Shown: positions 23,348 to 33,401 of the stretch, piece after piece
How positions within the stretch are numbered: the first letter of the stretch is position 1
How the letters are laid out: each line of letters begins with the position of its first letter
Assembly: GCA_018672285.1 (NCBI GenBank)
Contig: JABHGC010000236.1
Span: 1 to 34,757 of the forward strand
From: Methylococcales bacterium
GTDB taxonomy: Bacteria > Pseudomonadota > Gammaproteobacteria > JABHGC01
Direction: 5' to 3'
Length of the DNA stretch: 34,757 nt
Made by a program: the position numbers and the translations under genes
Notes under the pieces: model-generated
Database searches by the model: none
What the model was told of the DNA's origin: nothing
The model's input: the letters and a program-made list of their open reading frames with translations, nothing else

Positions 23348-25587
23348 AGACTTACCGAGTGGTTATTGATGGGCATGTCCAAGGAGTTGGTTTTCGCCCT
23401 TTTATTTATAGGTTGGCACATTCGTACCAATTCTCTGGATGGGTAAAAAATTTAACGGGGACTGTTGAGGTGGTGTTTTCAGCAGAGTTACGCCAAGCCG
23501 AGCGGTTTGTCAGTGACATTGTGATGCGGGCACCGGCGATTGCACAGCCGCATATTGTTGGTTTTGCTGAGTATGATGCAATTACGGGTGGCCAGTTTGT
23601 CATTGCTAAAAGTTGCCAGAGCGCGCACCCCCATATTGCATTGCCACCAGATTACAGTGTGTGTAAAGACTGTATTAAAGAGTTGCGTGACCCTGAAAAC
23701 CATCGTTATCAATATCCATTTATTAATTGTACTCAGTGTGGCCCACGTTACACCATTATCAAGCAATTACCTTATGATCGCCCTGTGACCACGATGTCGG
23801 ATTTTCCAATGTGTGTTGTGTGTGAGCAGGAGTATCATGACCCATTGAATCGTCGGTTTGATGCCCAGCCAATCGCTTGCCCTGACTGTGGCCCTATTTT
23901 ATATTTTTACCTGAAAAATAGTGAGGAGCCTCGTATTGAGCGTGATGCAATACAAGGGGCAGTTGATGCGTTAAACCAAGGGTTAATTGTTGCGATGAAA
24001 GGTATTGGTGGTTATCACCTTTGTTGTGATGCAACAAATGAGGCTGCCGTACAAAAATTAAGAGCACGTAAGCACCGCCCTGATAAACCTTTGGCGGTGA
24101 TGTTTCCGGCCACCGGCGAGGATGAACTATCAACAATAGAAGATCATGTTAGCTTATCTTCAGGGCAGAAGGTGCTGTTGTTGAGTGCTGTCCGTCCAAT
24201 TGTTGTGATTGACCAACCGGTTCAAGGGCTTGCTAAAAGTGTGACGCTGCTGAACCAAGGGGTGGGTGCCATGTTGCCTTACAGTCCGCTCCATTATTGT
24301 GTGTTAGATCAATTTAAAAAACCAATGGTGGCGACTTCTGCTAATTTGTTAGGTGAGCCTGTCATGACATTGAACGACGAAGTGACGCTGCGTTTATCGA
24401 GTATTGCCGATGGTTTTTTACACCATAATCGTCAGATTGAACGACCTGCAGATGACCCTGTATATCGCCTTGTTAATCAACAACCCTATCCTATTCGTAT
24501 GGGAAGAGGTGTATCACCGCTGGAATTATCTGTGGGTGAATCTTTCCCTGAAGCGGTTTTGGCTGTTGGTGCATTTACAAAAAATACCATTGCGATTGGT
24601 TGGGAAGGCCGAGTAGTCTTGTCTCCCCATATTGGTGATTTGTCTTCACGTAAGAGCATGCAAGTGTTTGCTCAGATGATTGAGGATTTACAAGCATTGT
24701 ATCAAGTGACGGTAACGAGAATTTTATGTGACGCTCACACAGGCTACAGTAATAGCCTGTGGGCAAACAAACAGCCGCTTCCTGTAACAACCATTTACCA
24801 TCATCAGGCGCATGCATCGGCACTTTATGCTGAGCACCAACGGGTTTCTCTGGTCATGATGTTTACCTGGGACGGCGTTGGCTTAGGGCAAGATGGATTG
24901 TTGTGGGGAGGTGAGTTGATGCTCGGTAAACCCGGGCAGTGGCGGCGGGTTGGGAGTATGCGGTCTTTTCGCTTACCTGGTAATGATAAGGTTGCGAGGC
25001 AACCTTGGCGTAGTGCGGCCTCTATTGGTTGGGAAATGAACCTGGATTTAATGCCGAGTTATGATGCGAATGGTCTATTAAAGCAAGCGTGGGAAAAGCA
25101 ACTCAACAGCCCTGAGACGACGGCAATTGGTCGCTTATTTGATGCGGCTGCTGCCATTCTAGGGGTTTGTCAGGTCGCCAGTTTTGAAGGGCAAGGGCCT
25201 GCACAATTAGAGGCATGCTGTTCTGATGAGTCGTATTATCTTGAGTTGCCTATTGTCGATCAGCAAGGTGTTAATACCTTTGATTGGCAGCCATTGATGA
25301 TGCTTATGCTGGATGAATCGTATTCGGTAGAAGATAGAGCGGCCATTTTTCACAATAGTCTTGCGTACTGCGTGCTTAATATGGCTTGCTTACAGAGGAA
25401 TGTTTCAGGTGTTAGCGTGGTGGGGTTAACAGGAGGGGTGTTTCAAAATCGCCGACTTGTTGAGCTGTGTACTGAGTTGTTAAAAGATAAGGGCTTTAGG
25501 GTGTTGTTGCCAAAGCAAGTGCCTTGTAATGATTCTGGTATTGCATTTGGTCAGTTAATGGAATGGAGAGGGCGACAATATGAATGA
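23344..25587 (+). CDS. hypF: carbamoyltransferase HypF
   Basis: A 747-residue enzyme that makes the carbamoyl group from carbamoyl phosphate and ATP and loads it on the C-terminal Cys of HypE, the source of the CN ligands. The ATG at 23344 overlaps the hypD stop and gives the family length. Domains in order: acylphosphatase (VQGVGFRPF near residue 20), two Cys4 zinc fingers (CKDC/CTQC and CVVC/CPDC, about residues 105-185), YrdC-like (about 195-380) and Kae1-like (from about 390, with HHQAHASALYAEH). It overlaps hypE by 8 bp. Confidence 0.95.
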   Translation: MKTYRVVIDGHVQGVGFRPFIYRLAHSYQFSGWVKNLTGTVEVVFSAELRQAERFVSDIVMRAPAIAQPHIVGFAEYDAITGGQFVIAKSCQSAHPHIALPPDYSVCKDCIKELRDPENHRYQYPFINCTQCGPRYTIIKQLPYDRPVTTMSDFPMCVVCEQEYHDPLNRRFDAQPIACPDCGPILYFYLKNSEEPRIERDAIQGAVDALNQGLIVAMKGIGGYHLCCDATNEAAVQKLRARKHRPDKPLAVMFPATGEDELSTIEDHVSLSSGQKVLLLSAVRPIVVIDQPVQGLAKSVTLLNQGVGAMLPYSPLHYCVLDQFKKPMVATSANLLGEPVMTLNDEVTLRLSSIADGFLHHNRQIERPADDPVYRLVNQQPYPIRMGRGVSPLELSVGESFPEAVLAVGAFTKNTIAIGWEGRVVLSPHIGDLSSRKSMQVFAQMIEDLQALYQVTVTRILCDAHTGYSNSLWANKQPLPVTTIYHHQAHASALYAEHQRVSLVMMFTWDGVGLGQDGLLWGGELMLGKPGQWRRVGSMRSFRLPGNDKVARQPWRSAASIGWEMNLDLMPSYDANGLLKQAWEKQLNSPETTAIGRLFDAAAAILGVCQVASFEGQGPAQLEACCSDESYYLELPIVDQQGVNTFDWQPLMMLMLDESYSVEDRAAIFHNSLAYCVLNMACLQRNVSGVSVVGLTGGVFQNRRLVELCTELLKDKGFRVLLPKQVPCNDSGIAFGQLMEWRGRQYE

Positions 25588-26584
25588 TCGATATATCTCT
25601 TTAGCGCATGGTAACGGTGGTCGATATATGCGGGAGCTTATTGAGTCCGTTTTTGCAAAATACTTTGGTGAGAATGACCTTAATGTGCAGGTGGATGCAG
25701 CGACCATTATGCCGCCAGAGGGGGAGTTGATGGTGAGTACAGATGGTTTTATTGTCAAACCACTGTTTTTCCCTGGTGGCGACATTGGCTCACTTGCGGT
25801 GCATGGTACAACCAATGACTTGGCTGTGTCTGGTGCCGTACCCCTGTATCTGACGTTGTGTTCTTTTATTGAAGAAGGTTTTGAAATTGCTCAGCTAGAC
25901 AAAATCGTTAAAAGCATGGCTGAGGCAGCAGCCAATATTGGGGTGAAAATTGTGGCAGGTGATACCAAGGTATTACCTAGAGGAGAAGGCGGTGGGGTGT
26001 ATTTTGCCACATCGGGTGTTGGTGTGAAAAATCCTTCTCTCAATATTGGGCTACACCAAATACAATCGGGTGACAAAATTATTGCCAGTGGCTCATTCGG
26101 TGATCACGGAATTTGTGTGATGTTGGCCAGAGAGCAGTTTGGCTTAAGTGGCGAATTGTTTTCTGACTCTGCCAGTGTGACACCATTAACGTCTTGTGCC
26201 TATTTACAGCCGGGTTTGAAATTTATGCGTGACCCAACTCGGGGCGGCCTCGTCTCGGTGTGTCATGAAATGGCTCGGGCAACGGGGTTGGATATTGAGC
26301 TTTCAGAGCTAGATATTCCTATTAAAGATGAAGTGGGCTCTGTGTGTGAGATGCTCGGCTACGACCCTTTGTATTTAGCCTGTGAAGGGCGTGTTGTTGC
26401 AATTGTTGCAGCAGATTCTGCTGATGCCTTTTTACAGCAATGGCAAGCGCTCCCTGATGGTAGCGATGCGAGTATTATTGGAGAGGTTCGCGAGGGAGAT
26501 GGCGCCGTCTCACTGAGGACGGAGCTGGGTGGCGAGCGGTTTTTAGAGGAGCTTGAGGACGACCCGTTACCCAGAATTTGTTAA
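25580..26584 (+). CDS. hypE: HypE, thiocarbamate-dehydrating maturation protein
   Basis: A 334-residue ATP-dependent enzyme of the PurM/SelD-like superfamily. It receives carbamoyl from HypF on its terminal cysteine and dehydrates it to thiocyanate. The C-terminus reads PRIC, as required, with Cys334 last. The N-terminal HGNGGRYM segment and the DGFIVKPLFFPGGDIGSLAV block are typical, as is MRDPTRGGL in the second half. It completes the hypCABDFE set and converges on the rhlE gene, 19 bases from its tail. Confidence 0.96.
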   Translation: MNDRYISLAHGNGGRYMRELIESVFAKYFGENDLNVQVDAATIMPPEGELMVSTDGFIVKPLFFPGGDIGSLAVHGTTNDLAVSGAVPLYLTLCSFIEEGFEIAQLDKIVKSMAEAAANIGVKIVAGDTKVLPRGEGGGVYFATSGVGVKNPSLNIGLHQIQSGDKIIASGSFGDHGICVMLAREQFGLSGELFSDSASVTPLTSCAYLQPGLKFMRDPTRGGLVSVCHEMARATGLDIELSELDIPIKDEVGSVCEMLGYDPLYLACEGRVVAIVAADSADAFLQQWQALPDGSDASIIGEVREGDGAVSLRTELGGERFLEELEDDPLPRIC

Positions 26585-26603
26585 GTGTTGTGAAGCACCA
26601 AAT

Positions 26604-26861
26604 TTACCTGCTACGTCTATTTTGAGGCTTGCTACGGCGGTTACCTTGGTTGTTGCCTTGTTGCTTTTTAGCACTACCGGTAGAACGTTGACCATCTTGG
26701 TGGTCTGCTCTTGGTTTTTTAGGTTTCTTGGCCTTAATTGGACGTTTATCAAGGCGAGACTCAGGCAAGTTGTGAACAGGGTCAAACCCGTCAATAATGT
26801 CACGAGGCAGTACTTTTTTAATGAGTCTTTCAATATCGGCTAGCAACTTGAACTCATCGGC
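26604..26861 (-). other. rhlE: still-open C-terminal tail of rhlE beyond an in-frame UGA
   Basis: After the UGA at 26862-26864 the same frame stays open for 85 codons and continues the RhlE sequence (ADEFKLLADIERLIKK, then a basic Lys/Arg/Gln-rich tail ending NRRSR). If the UGA is read through, the full product would be 434 residues, close to E. coli RhlE (about 454). The basic tail is the part of RhlE-type helicases that helps RNA and ribosome binding. It has no frameshift and no further stop before a normal TAA. Confidence 0.75.
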
Positions 26862-27908
26862 TCACACTAAGGAGACGGCTTGCCCATTGGAGCCTGCACG
26901 TCCTGTTCGGCCAATTCGGTGTACATAGTCTTCTGGTACATTGGGTAAATCAAAGTTGACGACTTGTGGTAGCTGGTCGATGTCAATACCACGGGCGGCA
27001 ATGTCGGTGGCAACTAACACTTGAACCTTATTATCTTTGAATTCGGCCAAAGCTTTGGTTCTGGCCGCTTGGCTTTTATTGCCATGTATGGCTGCTGAGC
27101 GAATGCCTGCTGATTCGAGCTGTTTTACCAATCTGTTGGCGCCGTGTTTGGTGCGAGAAAAAACCAATACTTGGTGCCACTGGTTGTCTAAAATCAACCG
27201 GATGAGCAGTGGCGATTTTTGATTTTTATCAACGGGGCAAATCCATTGTTTAACAGAAGGCGCAGCTGCATTTCTGGGGGTGACAGAAATTTCTACGGGG
27301 TTTCTCACTAAGCCTTTAGCAAGGTGGCGAATGTCGTCTGAGAAGGTCGCAGAAAAGAGTAAATTTTGTCTGTCTTTCGGCAGTAAGGCGATGATTTTTT
27401 TAATGTCGCGAATGAAGCCCATGTCGAGCATTCTATCGGCTTCATCTAAGACCAACACTTCTAATTGTTTAAATTTAACCGCATTTTGCTGGTACAAATC
27501 CATTAGCCGCCCAGGTGTGGCAACCAAAATATCCACACCGTTTCTAAGGCGCATCATTTGGGGGTTTATTTTAACACCGCCAAATACCACGGTTGAGCGT
27601 AGTGGTAAGTGCTTACCATAGGTATCAATGCTGGCTTCAACTTGTGCTGCAAGCTCGCGTGTTGGCGTTAGTACTAATGCCCTCACTTGATTAGATTTAG
27701 CTCGCTCACCAGATTGGCTGAGCTTCTCTAAAATGGGTAGGGTAAAACCTGCGGTTTTACCTGTGCCGGTTTGTGCTGCAGCCATCACATCTTTACCCTC
27801 TAAAACAGCAGGGATAGCTTGTGCCTGAATGGGCGTAGGGTCGGTGTACCCTTGCTCTTCAATGGCTTGTAAGATGGCTGGGGATAGATTTAAGTCAGTA
27901 AATTTCAT
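26862..27908 (-). CDS. rhlE: DEAD-box RNA helicase RhlE, ended by UGA at a Cys position
   Basis: An ATP-dependent RNA helicase of ribosome assembly and RNA turnover. All core motifs are present within 348 residues: Q-motif (TPIQAQ), AAQTGTGKT (44-52), [17 protein letters not shown] (155-158), [12 protein letters not shown] and [10 protein letters not shown]. The frame stops at codon 349, UGA, directly after AVSLV, where RhlE proteins continue with Cys (SLVC-x-DE). A single third-base change from a Cys codon explains it. The helicase core is intact and a truncated enzyme may work. The start is 3 bases after the sulP stop with no Shine-Dalgarno, suggesting translational coupling. Confidence 0.9.
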   Translation of the reverse strand: MKFTDLNLSPAILQAIEEQGYTDPTPIQAQAIPAVLEGKDVMAAAQTGTGKTAGFTLPILEKLSQSGERAKSNQVRALVLTPTRELAAQVEASIDTYGKHLPLRSTVVFGGVKINPQMMRLRNGVDILVATPGRLMDLYQQNAVKFKQLEVLVLDEADRMLDMGFIRDIKKIIALLPKDRQNLLFSATFSDDIRHLAKGLVRNPVEISVTPRNAAAPSVKQWICPVDKNQKSPLLIRLILDNQWHQVLVFSRTKHGANRLVKQLESAGIRSAAIHGNKSQAARTKALAEFKDNKVQVLVATDIAARGIDIDQLPQVVNFDLPNVPEDYVHRIGRTGRAGSNGQAVSLV

Positions 27909-27911
27909 GTA

Positions 27912-29468
27912 TTATGCCAATTTGTCGTCTGCAACGTGATAGGTCGGATCTTCAATGACGTTGACTTCACATAAATTACCCGCTTTGCTCATTAATAAAG
28001 TGCATTCAGGGCTTAAGTGTCTAAGGTGCAAACGTTTATTGGATTTCAGGTAGCGCTCTGCCAAGGTATCGATAGCTTCAATGCCAGAGTGATCAGATAC
28101 GCGTGAATATTTAAATTCTACAACCACGTCATCTGGGTCATTTTTAGGGTCAAACAGCTCTTGAAAGTTGTGGACTGAGCCAAAAAAGAGCGGGCCGTGT
28201 AACTCATATACTTTGGAGTTTTCAGCGTCACGAGTAACAACAACCGTGATGTGCTTTGCGTGGTTCCAAGCAAAGACCAATGCGGCAATAATCACACCAA
28301 TGACAACGGCAATGGCCAAATTGTCTGTGATCACAGTAATGGCTGAAACAGCGACTAAAATCAGAGCGTCTGATCTGGGAATTCGTTTTATGATCCTAAA
28401 ACTGGACCACTCAAAAGTACCAATGACCACCATAAACATAACGCCTACGAGTGCGGCAATTGGGATTTGCTCAATCAGTGATGAAGTGAACATGATGAAA
28501 ATCAGTAAGAAAATAGCCGCGGCAATGCCAGAAAGCCGTGCCCGGCCACCGGAGTTGACGTTAATCATTGATTGGCCAATCATCGCGCAGCCACCCATGG
28601 CGCCAAAGAAGCCACAAGTGACATTCGCAAGGCCTTGACCGATGCATTCTTTGTTGCCTTGTCCGCGTGTTTCGGTCATTTCATCAATCAGGCTTAAGGT
28701 TAATAGTGACTCGGTTAAACCAATGGCTGCAAAAGCGAGTGAAAATGGGAAGATGATGATTAACAGGTCAACCAACTCACCAAAGGATCCAACAGCAATG
28801 TTGGGGATATGAAACTGGGGAAAGCCACCTGCAATTGAGGTTAAGTCGCCAACGGTTCGAGCGGGGAGTTGGTCGAAGGTGATTACAATGGTTGAAACGA
28901 TGACAATGGCAGCCAGCGGTGCAGGTACTGCCTTGGTTAGCTTGGGTAAATAGTGAATGATCAACATGGTTAGTAAGATGAGGCCGCCCATTGTCCAGAG
29001 CGAGGTATTGTCGAGCCAGACCATAGCGCCTGTGGCTTCATCTTTGATTTTAAATTGGCCAACTTGTGCCAGTAAAATCACAATCGCTAGACCATTGACG
29101 AAACCGAGCATTACCGGGTGTGGGACAAGCCTAACGAACTTTCCGAGCCTCAGCACACCTGCCAGTATTTGAATTAAACCCATTAATAAAACAGCAGCCA
29201 GCAAGTATTCCAGCCCGTGTGCTGCAACAAGTCCTGTCATGATGACGGCTAAAGCCCCTGTCGCACCAGAAATCATACCGGGGCGGCCACCAAAAACTGC
29301 GGTAATCAGGCCGACAATGAATGCGGCGTATAGACCAACCAGCGGATCAACACCGGCAACAAATGCAAAGGCAATGGCTTCAGGGACGAGGGCAAGCGCT
29401 ACAGTAAGCCCTGAGAGTACTTCGAGTTTCGGGTCGCATGGTTGGTTTTTTGCACAAAGATTAATCAT
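27912..29468 (-). CDS. SulP-family anion transporter with STAS domain
   Basis: A 518-residue inner-membrane SLC26/SulP transporter. AGGA lies about 6 bases before the ATG. The first two-thirds are transmembrane, beginning with the family segment [20 protein letters not shown] and including GATGALAV and the [16 protein letters not shown] helix with its conserved Glu. The last 100 or so residues are a STAS domain ([11 protein letters not shown] and [19 protein letters not shown]). Substrates in the family include sulfate, bicarbonate and dicarboxylates, and cannot be told from sequence. It is directly upstream of rhlE, an unusual pairing. Confidence 0.9.
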   Translation of the reverse strand: MINLCAKNQPCDPKLEVLSGLTVALALVPEAIAFAFVAGVDPLVGLYAAFIVGLITAVFGGRPGMISGATGALAVIMTGLVAAHGLEYLLAAVLLMGLIQILAGVLRLGKFVRLVPHPVMLGFVNGLAIVILLAQVGQFKIKDEATGAMVWLDNTSLWTMGGLILLTMLIIHYLPKLTKAVPAPLAAIVIVSTIVITFDQLPARTVGDLTSIAGGFPQFHIPNIAVGSFGELVDLLIIIFPFSLAFAAIGLTESLLTLSLIDEMTETRGQGNKECIGQGLANVTCGFFGAMGGCAMIGQSMINVNSGGRARLSGIAAAIFLLIFIMFTSSLIEQIPIAALVGVMFMVVIGTFEWSSFRIIKRIPRSDALILVAVSAITVITDNLAIAVVIGVIIAALVFAWNHAKHITVVVTRDAENSKVYELHGPLFFGSVHNFQELFDPKNDPDDVVVEFKYSRVSDHSGIEAIDTLAERYLKSNKRLHLRHLSPECTLLMSKAGNLCEVNVIEDPTYHVADDKLA

Positions 29469-29760
29469 AAAAATCCTGTTAAATCAATAGGCTAAAATAA
29501 ATGTAAGCAAGTGCAGATAAAATGAAATACCATGCGAAGGGTCACGAATTCTACACGGTTTCAGTAGGTAATCATAGTTGAAATAACGTTTCTTGATGAT
29601 TTTGTTATGAAAAATGCGGCATGGATCTTAAAGCTCAGAGAGGGTTGTAACGATTGGGAGTGCGTTGGTTTCAGGGGTTACTTTCACGCTAGAGGTGGTA
29701 TTTTCATTTCATGTTTGATCTAGTGGGTGCGGTATATTAAAGAAATAATAGGAGAGTGTT
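29469..29760. promoter_or_regulatory. divergent intergenic region of sulP and a membrane-protein gene
   Basis: 292 bases between two divergent starts; it must hold both promoters. I see GGAG (29751-29754) before the GTG at 29761 and AGGA before the sulP ATG. No convincing -35/-10 pair, operator or small gene is visible. Confidence 0.3.
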
Positions 29761-30564
29761 GTGGCTAAAGTGCCAGAGGGTGTCAATCGAAAGGCTTGGG
29801 AAACGACGCAGAGTATGCAGTTTCTGGGCGTCGGTATTTCTTTTTTTGCAGTTGTGTTGTTGGGGGTGACCCTTTTTACCGGCTCTGCGAGTGAACAGCT
29901 TGCGTCATTGGCTGAAACGCCCTTGTCTGAATTAAAGAATCAGCCTGGGGTCGTGGTCAAAGTGTCTGGTCGGCTACATGCGGATAGCCCCGTCTTGATG
30001 ACGGACACCAAAGATGAGGTGGTTGCCGGTCGGTTGTTGCTTGAGCTTAAAAGCAGGGTTAAAGGTAAGGTTAAAAAGATTTCAGTGATTGATTGGCAAG
30101 CACAAGCGGATGACATCGTGATTACGGATGGGGAACGCTCAATCCCAATTGCCATTCCAATGGATCAATTAAAGTGGAAAAATGCAACGAAAGCCGTTGG
30201 ACGGCCTAGCTTTAAGTATGAAGGTGAAGCTCGGGTCGCAGTGAAGACGCACTTACAGTATGGCGGTGAATTGTATGACTTAGCCACATACGACATTAGT
30301 AACCCAACCTCATCGGAGTTAATGCGAAAAATCATCCCAAATGATGTGCAGGTGGTGATTATCGCGCAAATGAAAGATGGGGCTTTATATAAAATGTCAG
30401 GCGAGCCTGTGAGGTTTTACTACGGATCCCCTGAAGAGGTTATCAGTGGTGCTAAATCCAATGAGGTAAGTATGGCCGGTTTTGCTGTGTTGATGTTTAT
30501 TGGCGGGATTGTGTTAAACCGGCGCTCTCGTAAAAAATGTCAGGAGATGGTTGCTCAAGCGTAA
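29761..30564 (+). CDS. membrane protein of unknown function with a large extracytoplasmic domain
   Basis: I do not recognise the family with certainty. The 267-residue protein starts at GTG with GGAG 6 bases upstream. One hydrophobic helix near residues 20-42 and another near 237-255 flank a domain of about 190 residues, probably periplasmic. The layout recalls the GIDE-like membrane proteins, with a small-domain strand pattern (VVKVSGRLHADSPVLM, then KYEGEARVAVKTHLQYGGELY), but I cannot confirm this. The C-terminus is basic and cytoplasmic. It ends one base from the convergent gene. Confidence 0.7.
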   Translation: MAKVPEGVNRKAWETTQSMQFLGVGISFFAVVLLGVTLFTGSASEQLASLAETPLSELKNQPGVVVKVSGRLHADSPVLMTDTKDEVVAGRLLLELKSRVKGKVKKISVIDWQAQADDIVITDGERSIPIAIPMDQLKWKNATKAVGRPSFKYEGEARVAVKTHLQYGGELYDLATYDISNPTSSELMRKIIPNDVQVVIIAQMKDGALYKMSGEPVRFYYGSPEEVISGAKSNEVSMAGFAVLMFIGGIVLNRRSRKKCQEMVAQA

Positions 30565-30565
30565 A

Positions 30566-31042
30566 TTATTGGCCACCAAAACTTAATGTGCCGCTGCTGT
30601 AGCTGCTGTCAAAGGTGAGCGCCAATGTGGCGACTTGTTCGATAGCACTTAAAATGTCGGCTTTATTTAAAGAGGACATCGGGTGAATAAATGCCGAATA
30701 CAGTGTGTCGTTACTGCTGGCGTAGCGGGCATCTAAAGCACTGTGAAAATTGGCTTCCATGATAAGGTCTTTTTGTTTGGTGGTCACTTTCGCATATTCA
30801 GTGATGGGGCTGATCATTCTCATGCGATCATGTTTTACATCGGATATTAGAGCGATTTTAACCTGCTTATAGGTGAATACAACATACCCTTGGGTTTGTT
30901 CTATGACATCAACGTGGTTAATGACTAGGCGTTCCATTTCATCTTGAGTCATAAGTTGTGGCTCCTTAGGGGCTGGACTGGTGTTGGCTTGAACGATTGT
31001 GCTTGAGAATAAAATAAAAAGTAGAGTGTAAAGTTTTTTCAT
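30566..31042 (-). CDS. exported YbjN-like conserved protein
   Basis: A 158-residue protein with a clear signal peptide (cleavage near VQANT) and AGG before the ATG. The mature part has an alternating strand and helix pattern with segments RMRMISPITEYAKV, ANFHSALDARYA and YSAFIHPMSSL. These look like the YbjN / type III chaperone-like fold found in many uncharacterised proteins. The function is unknown. It is divergent from the glycerate-kinase-like gene and tail-to-tail with the membrane protein. Confidence 0.72.
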   Translation of the reverse strand: MKKLYTLLFILFSSTIVQANTSPAPKEPQLMTQDEMERLVINHVDVIEQTQGYVVFTYKQVKIALISDVKHDRMRMISPITEYAKVTTKQKDLIMEANFHSALDARYASSNDTLYSAFIHPMSSLNKADILSAIEQVATLALTFDSSYSSGTLSFGGQ

Positions 31043-31096
31043 AATACCTGTCTTAGTTGATTAAGTTAAAATGGGATAAATTTGGGTTATTGTCGC

Positions 31097-32005
31097 ATGA
31101 AACCTGCTGTGGAAGTACTTAAAAAAAGCTATATTGAATTTTTATTGCAAGAGAAGATCACGCCAAATGAGCGCAGTGATGATTTGCTGGGGCAATACTA
31201 TGAGCCGTTAGCACAGTGGTTGGCTTCGCAGGCAACGAAACGGCCTGTCGTAGTAGGTCTTAATGGTGCTCAAGGTTCTGGTAAATCTACATTGGCTTTG
31301 CTTTTAAAGCGGTTGCTGGAGTCTCATTTCAACAGGCGTGTATTGGTTTTATCCTTAGATGATTTTTATCTTAGTCAACAGGAAAGGCGACAGCTTGCTG
31401 CAAAAGTGCATCCGCTATTGTCAACTCGAGGTGTACCGGGTACGCATGATGTTGGGTTGGCGATAAGGGTTGTAACCTCAATGATACAAAACCCCTCTGA
31501 ACCAGTATTACTGCCTGTATTTGATAAATCCATTGATGATAAATCAGCCGATAGGATGTCAGAGCCGAACCCTGATATTATTGTGTTTGAAGGCTGGTGT
31601 GTTGGTAGCGCCCCTCAAACAGCATCACAGCTAATTAATCCCATCAATTCTTTAGAAGTAACGTGCGATACTAAAGGGGTATGGCGGCATTATGTGAATG
31701 AGCAATTAGCAGGCCCTTACCAAACGTTATTTCATTTAATGGATTCGTTGATTATGCTCAAGATTCCGCACTTTAATTCGGTGTTAAAATGGCGTTTGGA
31801 GCAAGAGCAAAAATTACAAAATGCGTTGACTTTAAAAGGGGCTGTCGCGAGTGATATTATGACGGAAAAGCAGTTAGAACAATTTGTACAATATTTTGAG
31901 CGCATTTCAAGGCATACTTTAAGTGTGCTACCTGAGGCTGCAGATGTATTGTTGTCCTTGGGTGAAGATCATCAAATTAGCCAAATGAATATAAAGCCAC
32001 TATGA
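31097..32005 (+). CDS. D-glycerate 3-kinase-like P-loop kinase
   Basis: The ATG at 31097 gives 302 residues; a TTG 15 bases earlier is less likely. The Walker A motif GLNGAQGSGKST (54-65) and the following LSLDDFYLS and HPLLSTRGVPGTHD segments match the GLYK (plant glycerate kinase) / YggC group of P-loop kinases. These are related to uridine and pantothenate kinases and phosphorylate D-glycerate to 3-phosphoglycerate. The FEGWCVGS segment is typical of the group. The gene overlaps modA by 4 bp although no link between glycerate and molybdate is known. E. coli homologues of this group have no firmly known substrate. Confidence 0.8.
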   Translation: MKPAVEVLKKSYIEFLLQEKITPNERSDDLLGQYYEPLAQWLASQATKRPVVVGLNGAQGSGKSTLALLLKRLLESHFNRRVLVLSLDDFYLSQQERRQLAAKVHPLLSTRGVPGTHDVGLAIRVVTSMIQNPSEPVLLPVFDKSIDDKSADRMSEPNPDIIVFEGWCVGSAPQTASQLINPINSLEVTCDTKGVWRHYVNEQLAGPYQTLFHLMDSLIMLKIPHFNSVLKWRLEQEQKLQNALTLKGAVASDIMTEKQLEQFVQYFERISRHTLSVLPEAADVLLSLGEDHQISQMNIKPL

Positions 32006-32745
32006 AAGTAATCCGTGTTGGATGGATGGTACTTATCTATTTGAGTTATGGGCTAGTGCACGCTGCGGATATAAAAGTGGCCGTAGCCAGTAATTTTGCC
32101 CGAACGATGAGGGTGCTCGTACAGCAATTTGAGGCCACTTCTGAGCACCATGTGGTCATGATTGTGGGTTCAACGGGTAAGCACTTTGCTCAAATTACCC
32201 ATGGCGCACCGTATGATATTTTTTTTGCTGCAGACGTTGTTCGGCCAGAAAAACTACTGAAGGAAAATAAAGCGGTAGCTGGCAGTGGGTTTGTGTATGC
32301 TGTGGGGAAATTGGTGCTGTGGAGTGCAAAACCCAATTATGTCGATAAAGAGGGGAAGGTGCTAAAACGAGCCTCTTTCCGTCATTTAGCGATTGCTAAC
32401 CCTAAACTAGCCCCTTATGGGTTAGCTGCAAAGCATGTTTTGCAAGCTAAAGGGTTGTGGCAAACAACGAGTAAAAATCGTGTCAGAGGTGAGAATATTG
32501 GGCAAACACTTCAGTTTGTCAGCAGTGGCAGTGCCGAACTTGGATTTGTTGCATTATCTCAAATAAAACAGCCAAATAATCCGGTTTTAGGTTCTTTTTG
32601 GCTGGTTCCGCCTGGGTTATATGAGCCGATACAACAACACGCTGTGCTACTCAAAGATTCCGTAGCAAACCGTGAATTTATGACGTTTATGCAAAGTGAA
32701 GCTGCGCGTAATATCATCTTACAAAATGGATATGGCTTGCCATGA
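32002..32745 (+). CDS. modA: molybdate ABC transporter substrate-binding protein ModA
   Basis: A 247-residue periplasmic binding protein that captures molybdate or tungstate. The signal peptide is followed by cleavage near VHAAD. The family pattern is clear: [11 protein letters not shown] with the first anion-binding Ser, [23 protein letters not shown] with the second, and the segments [12 protein letters not shown] and [24 protein letters not shown]. It overlaps the kinase gene and modB by 4 bp each. Confidence 0.94.
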   Translation: MKVIRVGWMVLIYLSYGLVHAADIKVAVASNFARTMRVLVQQFEATSEHHVVMIVGSTGKHFAQITHGAPYDIFFAADVVRPEKLLKENKAVAGSGFVYAVGKLVLWSAKPNYVDKEGKVLKRASFRHLAIANPKLAPYGLAAKHVLQAKGLWQTTSKNRVRGENIGQTLQFVSSGSAELGFVALSQIKQPNNPVLGSFWLVPPGLYEPIQQHAVLLKDSVANREFMTFMQSEAARNIILQNGYGLP

Positions 32746-33401
32746 TGCTTAACGATAATGATTTGGTTGCACTGCTGATTACCTTTAAGTTGGCAGGTTT
32801 AACCACATTGATTTTGCTGCTGTTAGGCACGCCACTAGCCTGGTGGTTAGCCCGAACTGAGTGGCGTTTTAAATTTTTATTAGAAGCGATTGTGGCTTTG
32901 CCATTGGTTTTACCACCGACGGTGTTAGGCTTTTATTTGTTGATATTGTTAGGGGCTAATGGGCCATTACCTGAGCCGTTGGCATTTACCTTTACCGGAT
33001 TGGTGATCGGTTCTGTGATTTATTCAATGCCTTTTGTGGTGCAGCCATTGCAGTCAGCTTTTGTTGCCATTGGCCGCAGGCCACTAGAGGTTGCGGCAAC
33101 GCTTAGGGCTTCCCCGTTAGACCGGTTTTTTACGGTCGTAGTGCCTCTAGCAAGACCTGGTTTTCTAACCGCAGCGGTATTAGGCTTCGCACATACCATT
33201 GGTGAATTTGGTGTGGTGTTGATGGTGGGTGGCAATATTCCTGGTGAAACTCAAGTTGTGTCCATTGCTATTTATGACCATGTAGAAAGTTTGGAATATA
33301 CTCACGCGCACTGGCTTTCAGGTGGGCTATTGCTGTTGTCTTTTGTGATGTTGATTTGTGTCTATGCAATGAACCGGCGTTTTAGCTTGGTGAAACCATG
33401 A
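32742..33401 (+). CDS. modB: molybdate ABC transporter permease ModB
   Basis: A 219-residue inner-membrane permease with about five or six helices. The [14 protein letters not shown] segment near residue 53 and the coupling loop [20 protein letters not shown] near 114-133 are characteristic. The [20 protein letters not shown] segment is a ModB signature. It overlaps modA and modC by 4 bp each. Confidence 0.95.
   Translation: MMLNDNDLVALLITFKLAGLTTLILLLLGTPLAWWLARTEWRFKFLLEAIVALPLVLPPTVLGFYLLILLGANGPLPEPLAFTFTGLVIGSVIYSMPFVVQPLQSAFVAIGRRPLEVAATLRASPLDRFFTVVVPLARPGFLTAAVLGFAHTIGEFGVVLMVGGNIPGETQVVSIAIYDHVESLEYTHAHWLSGGLLLLSFVMLICVYAMNRRFSLVKP

Noticed and set aside
26567..26843. Overlapping frames on both strands across the rhlE tail
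   Set aside because: Only the minus-strand frame in phase with rhlE continues its family sequence; the others are shadows.
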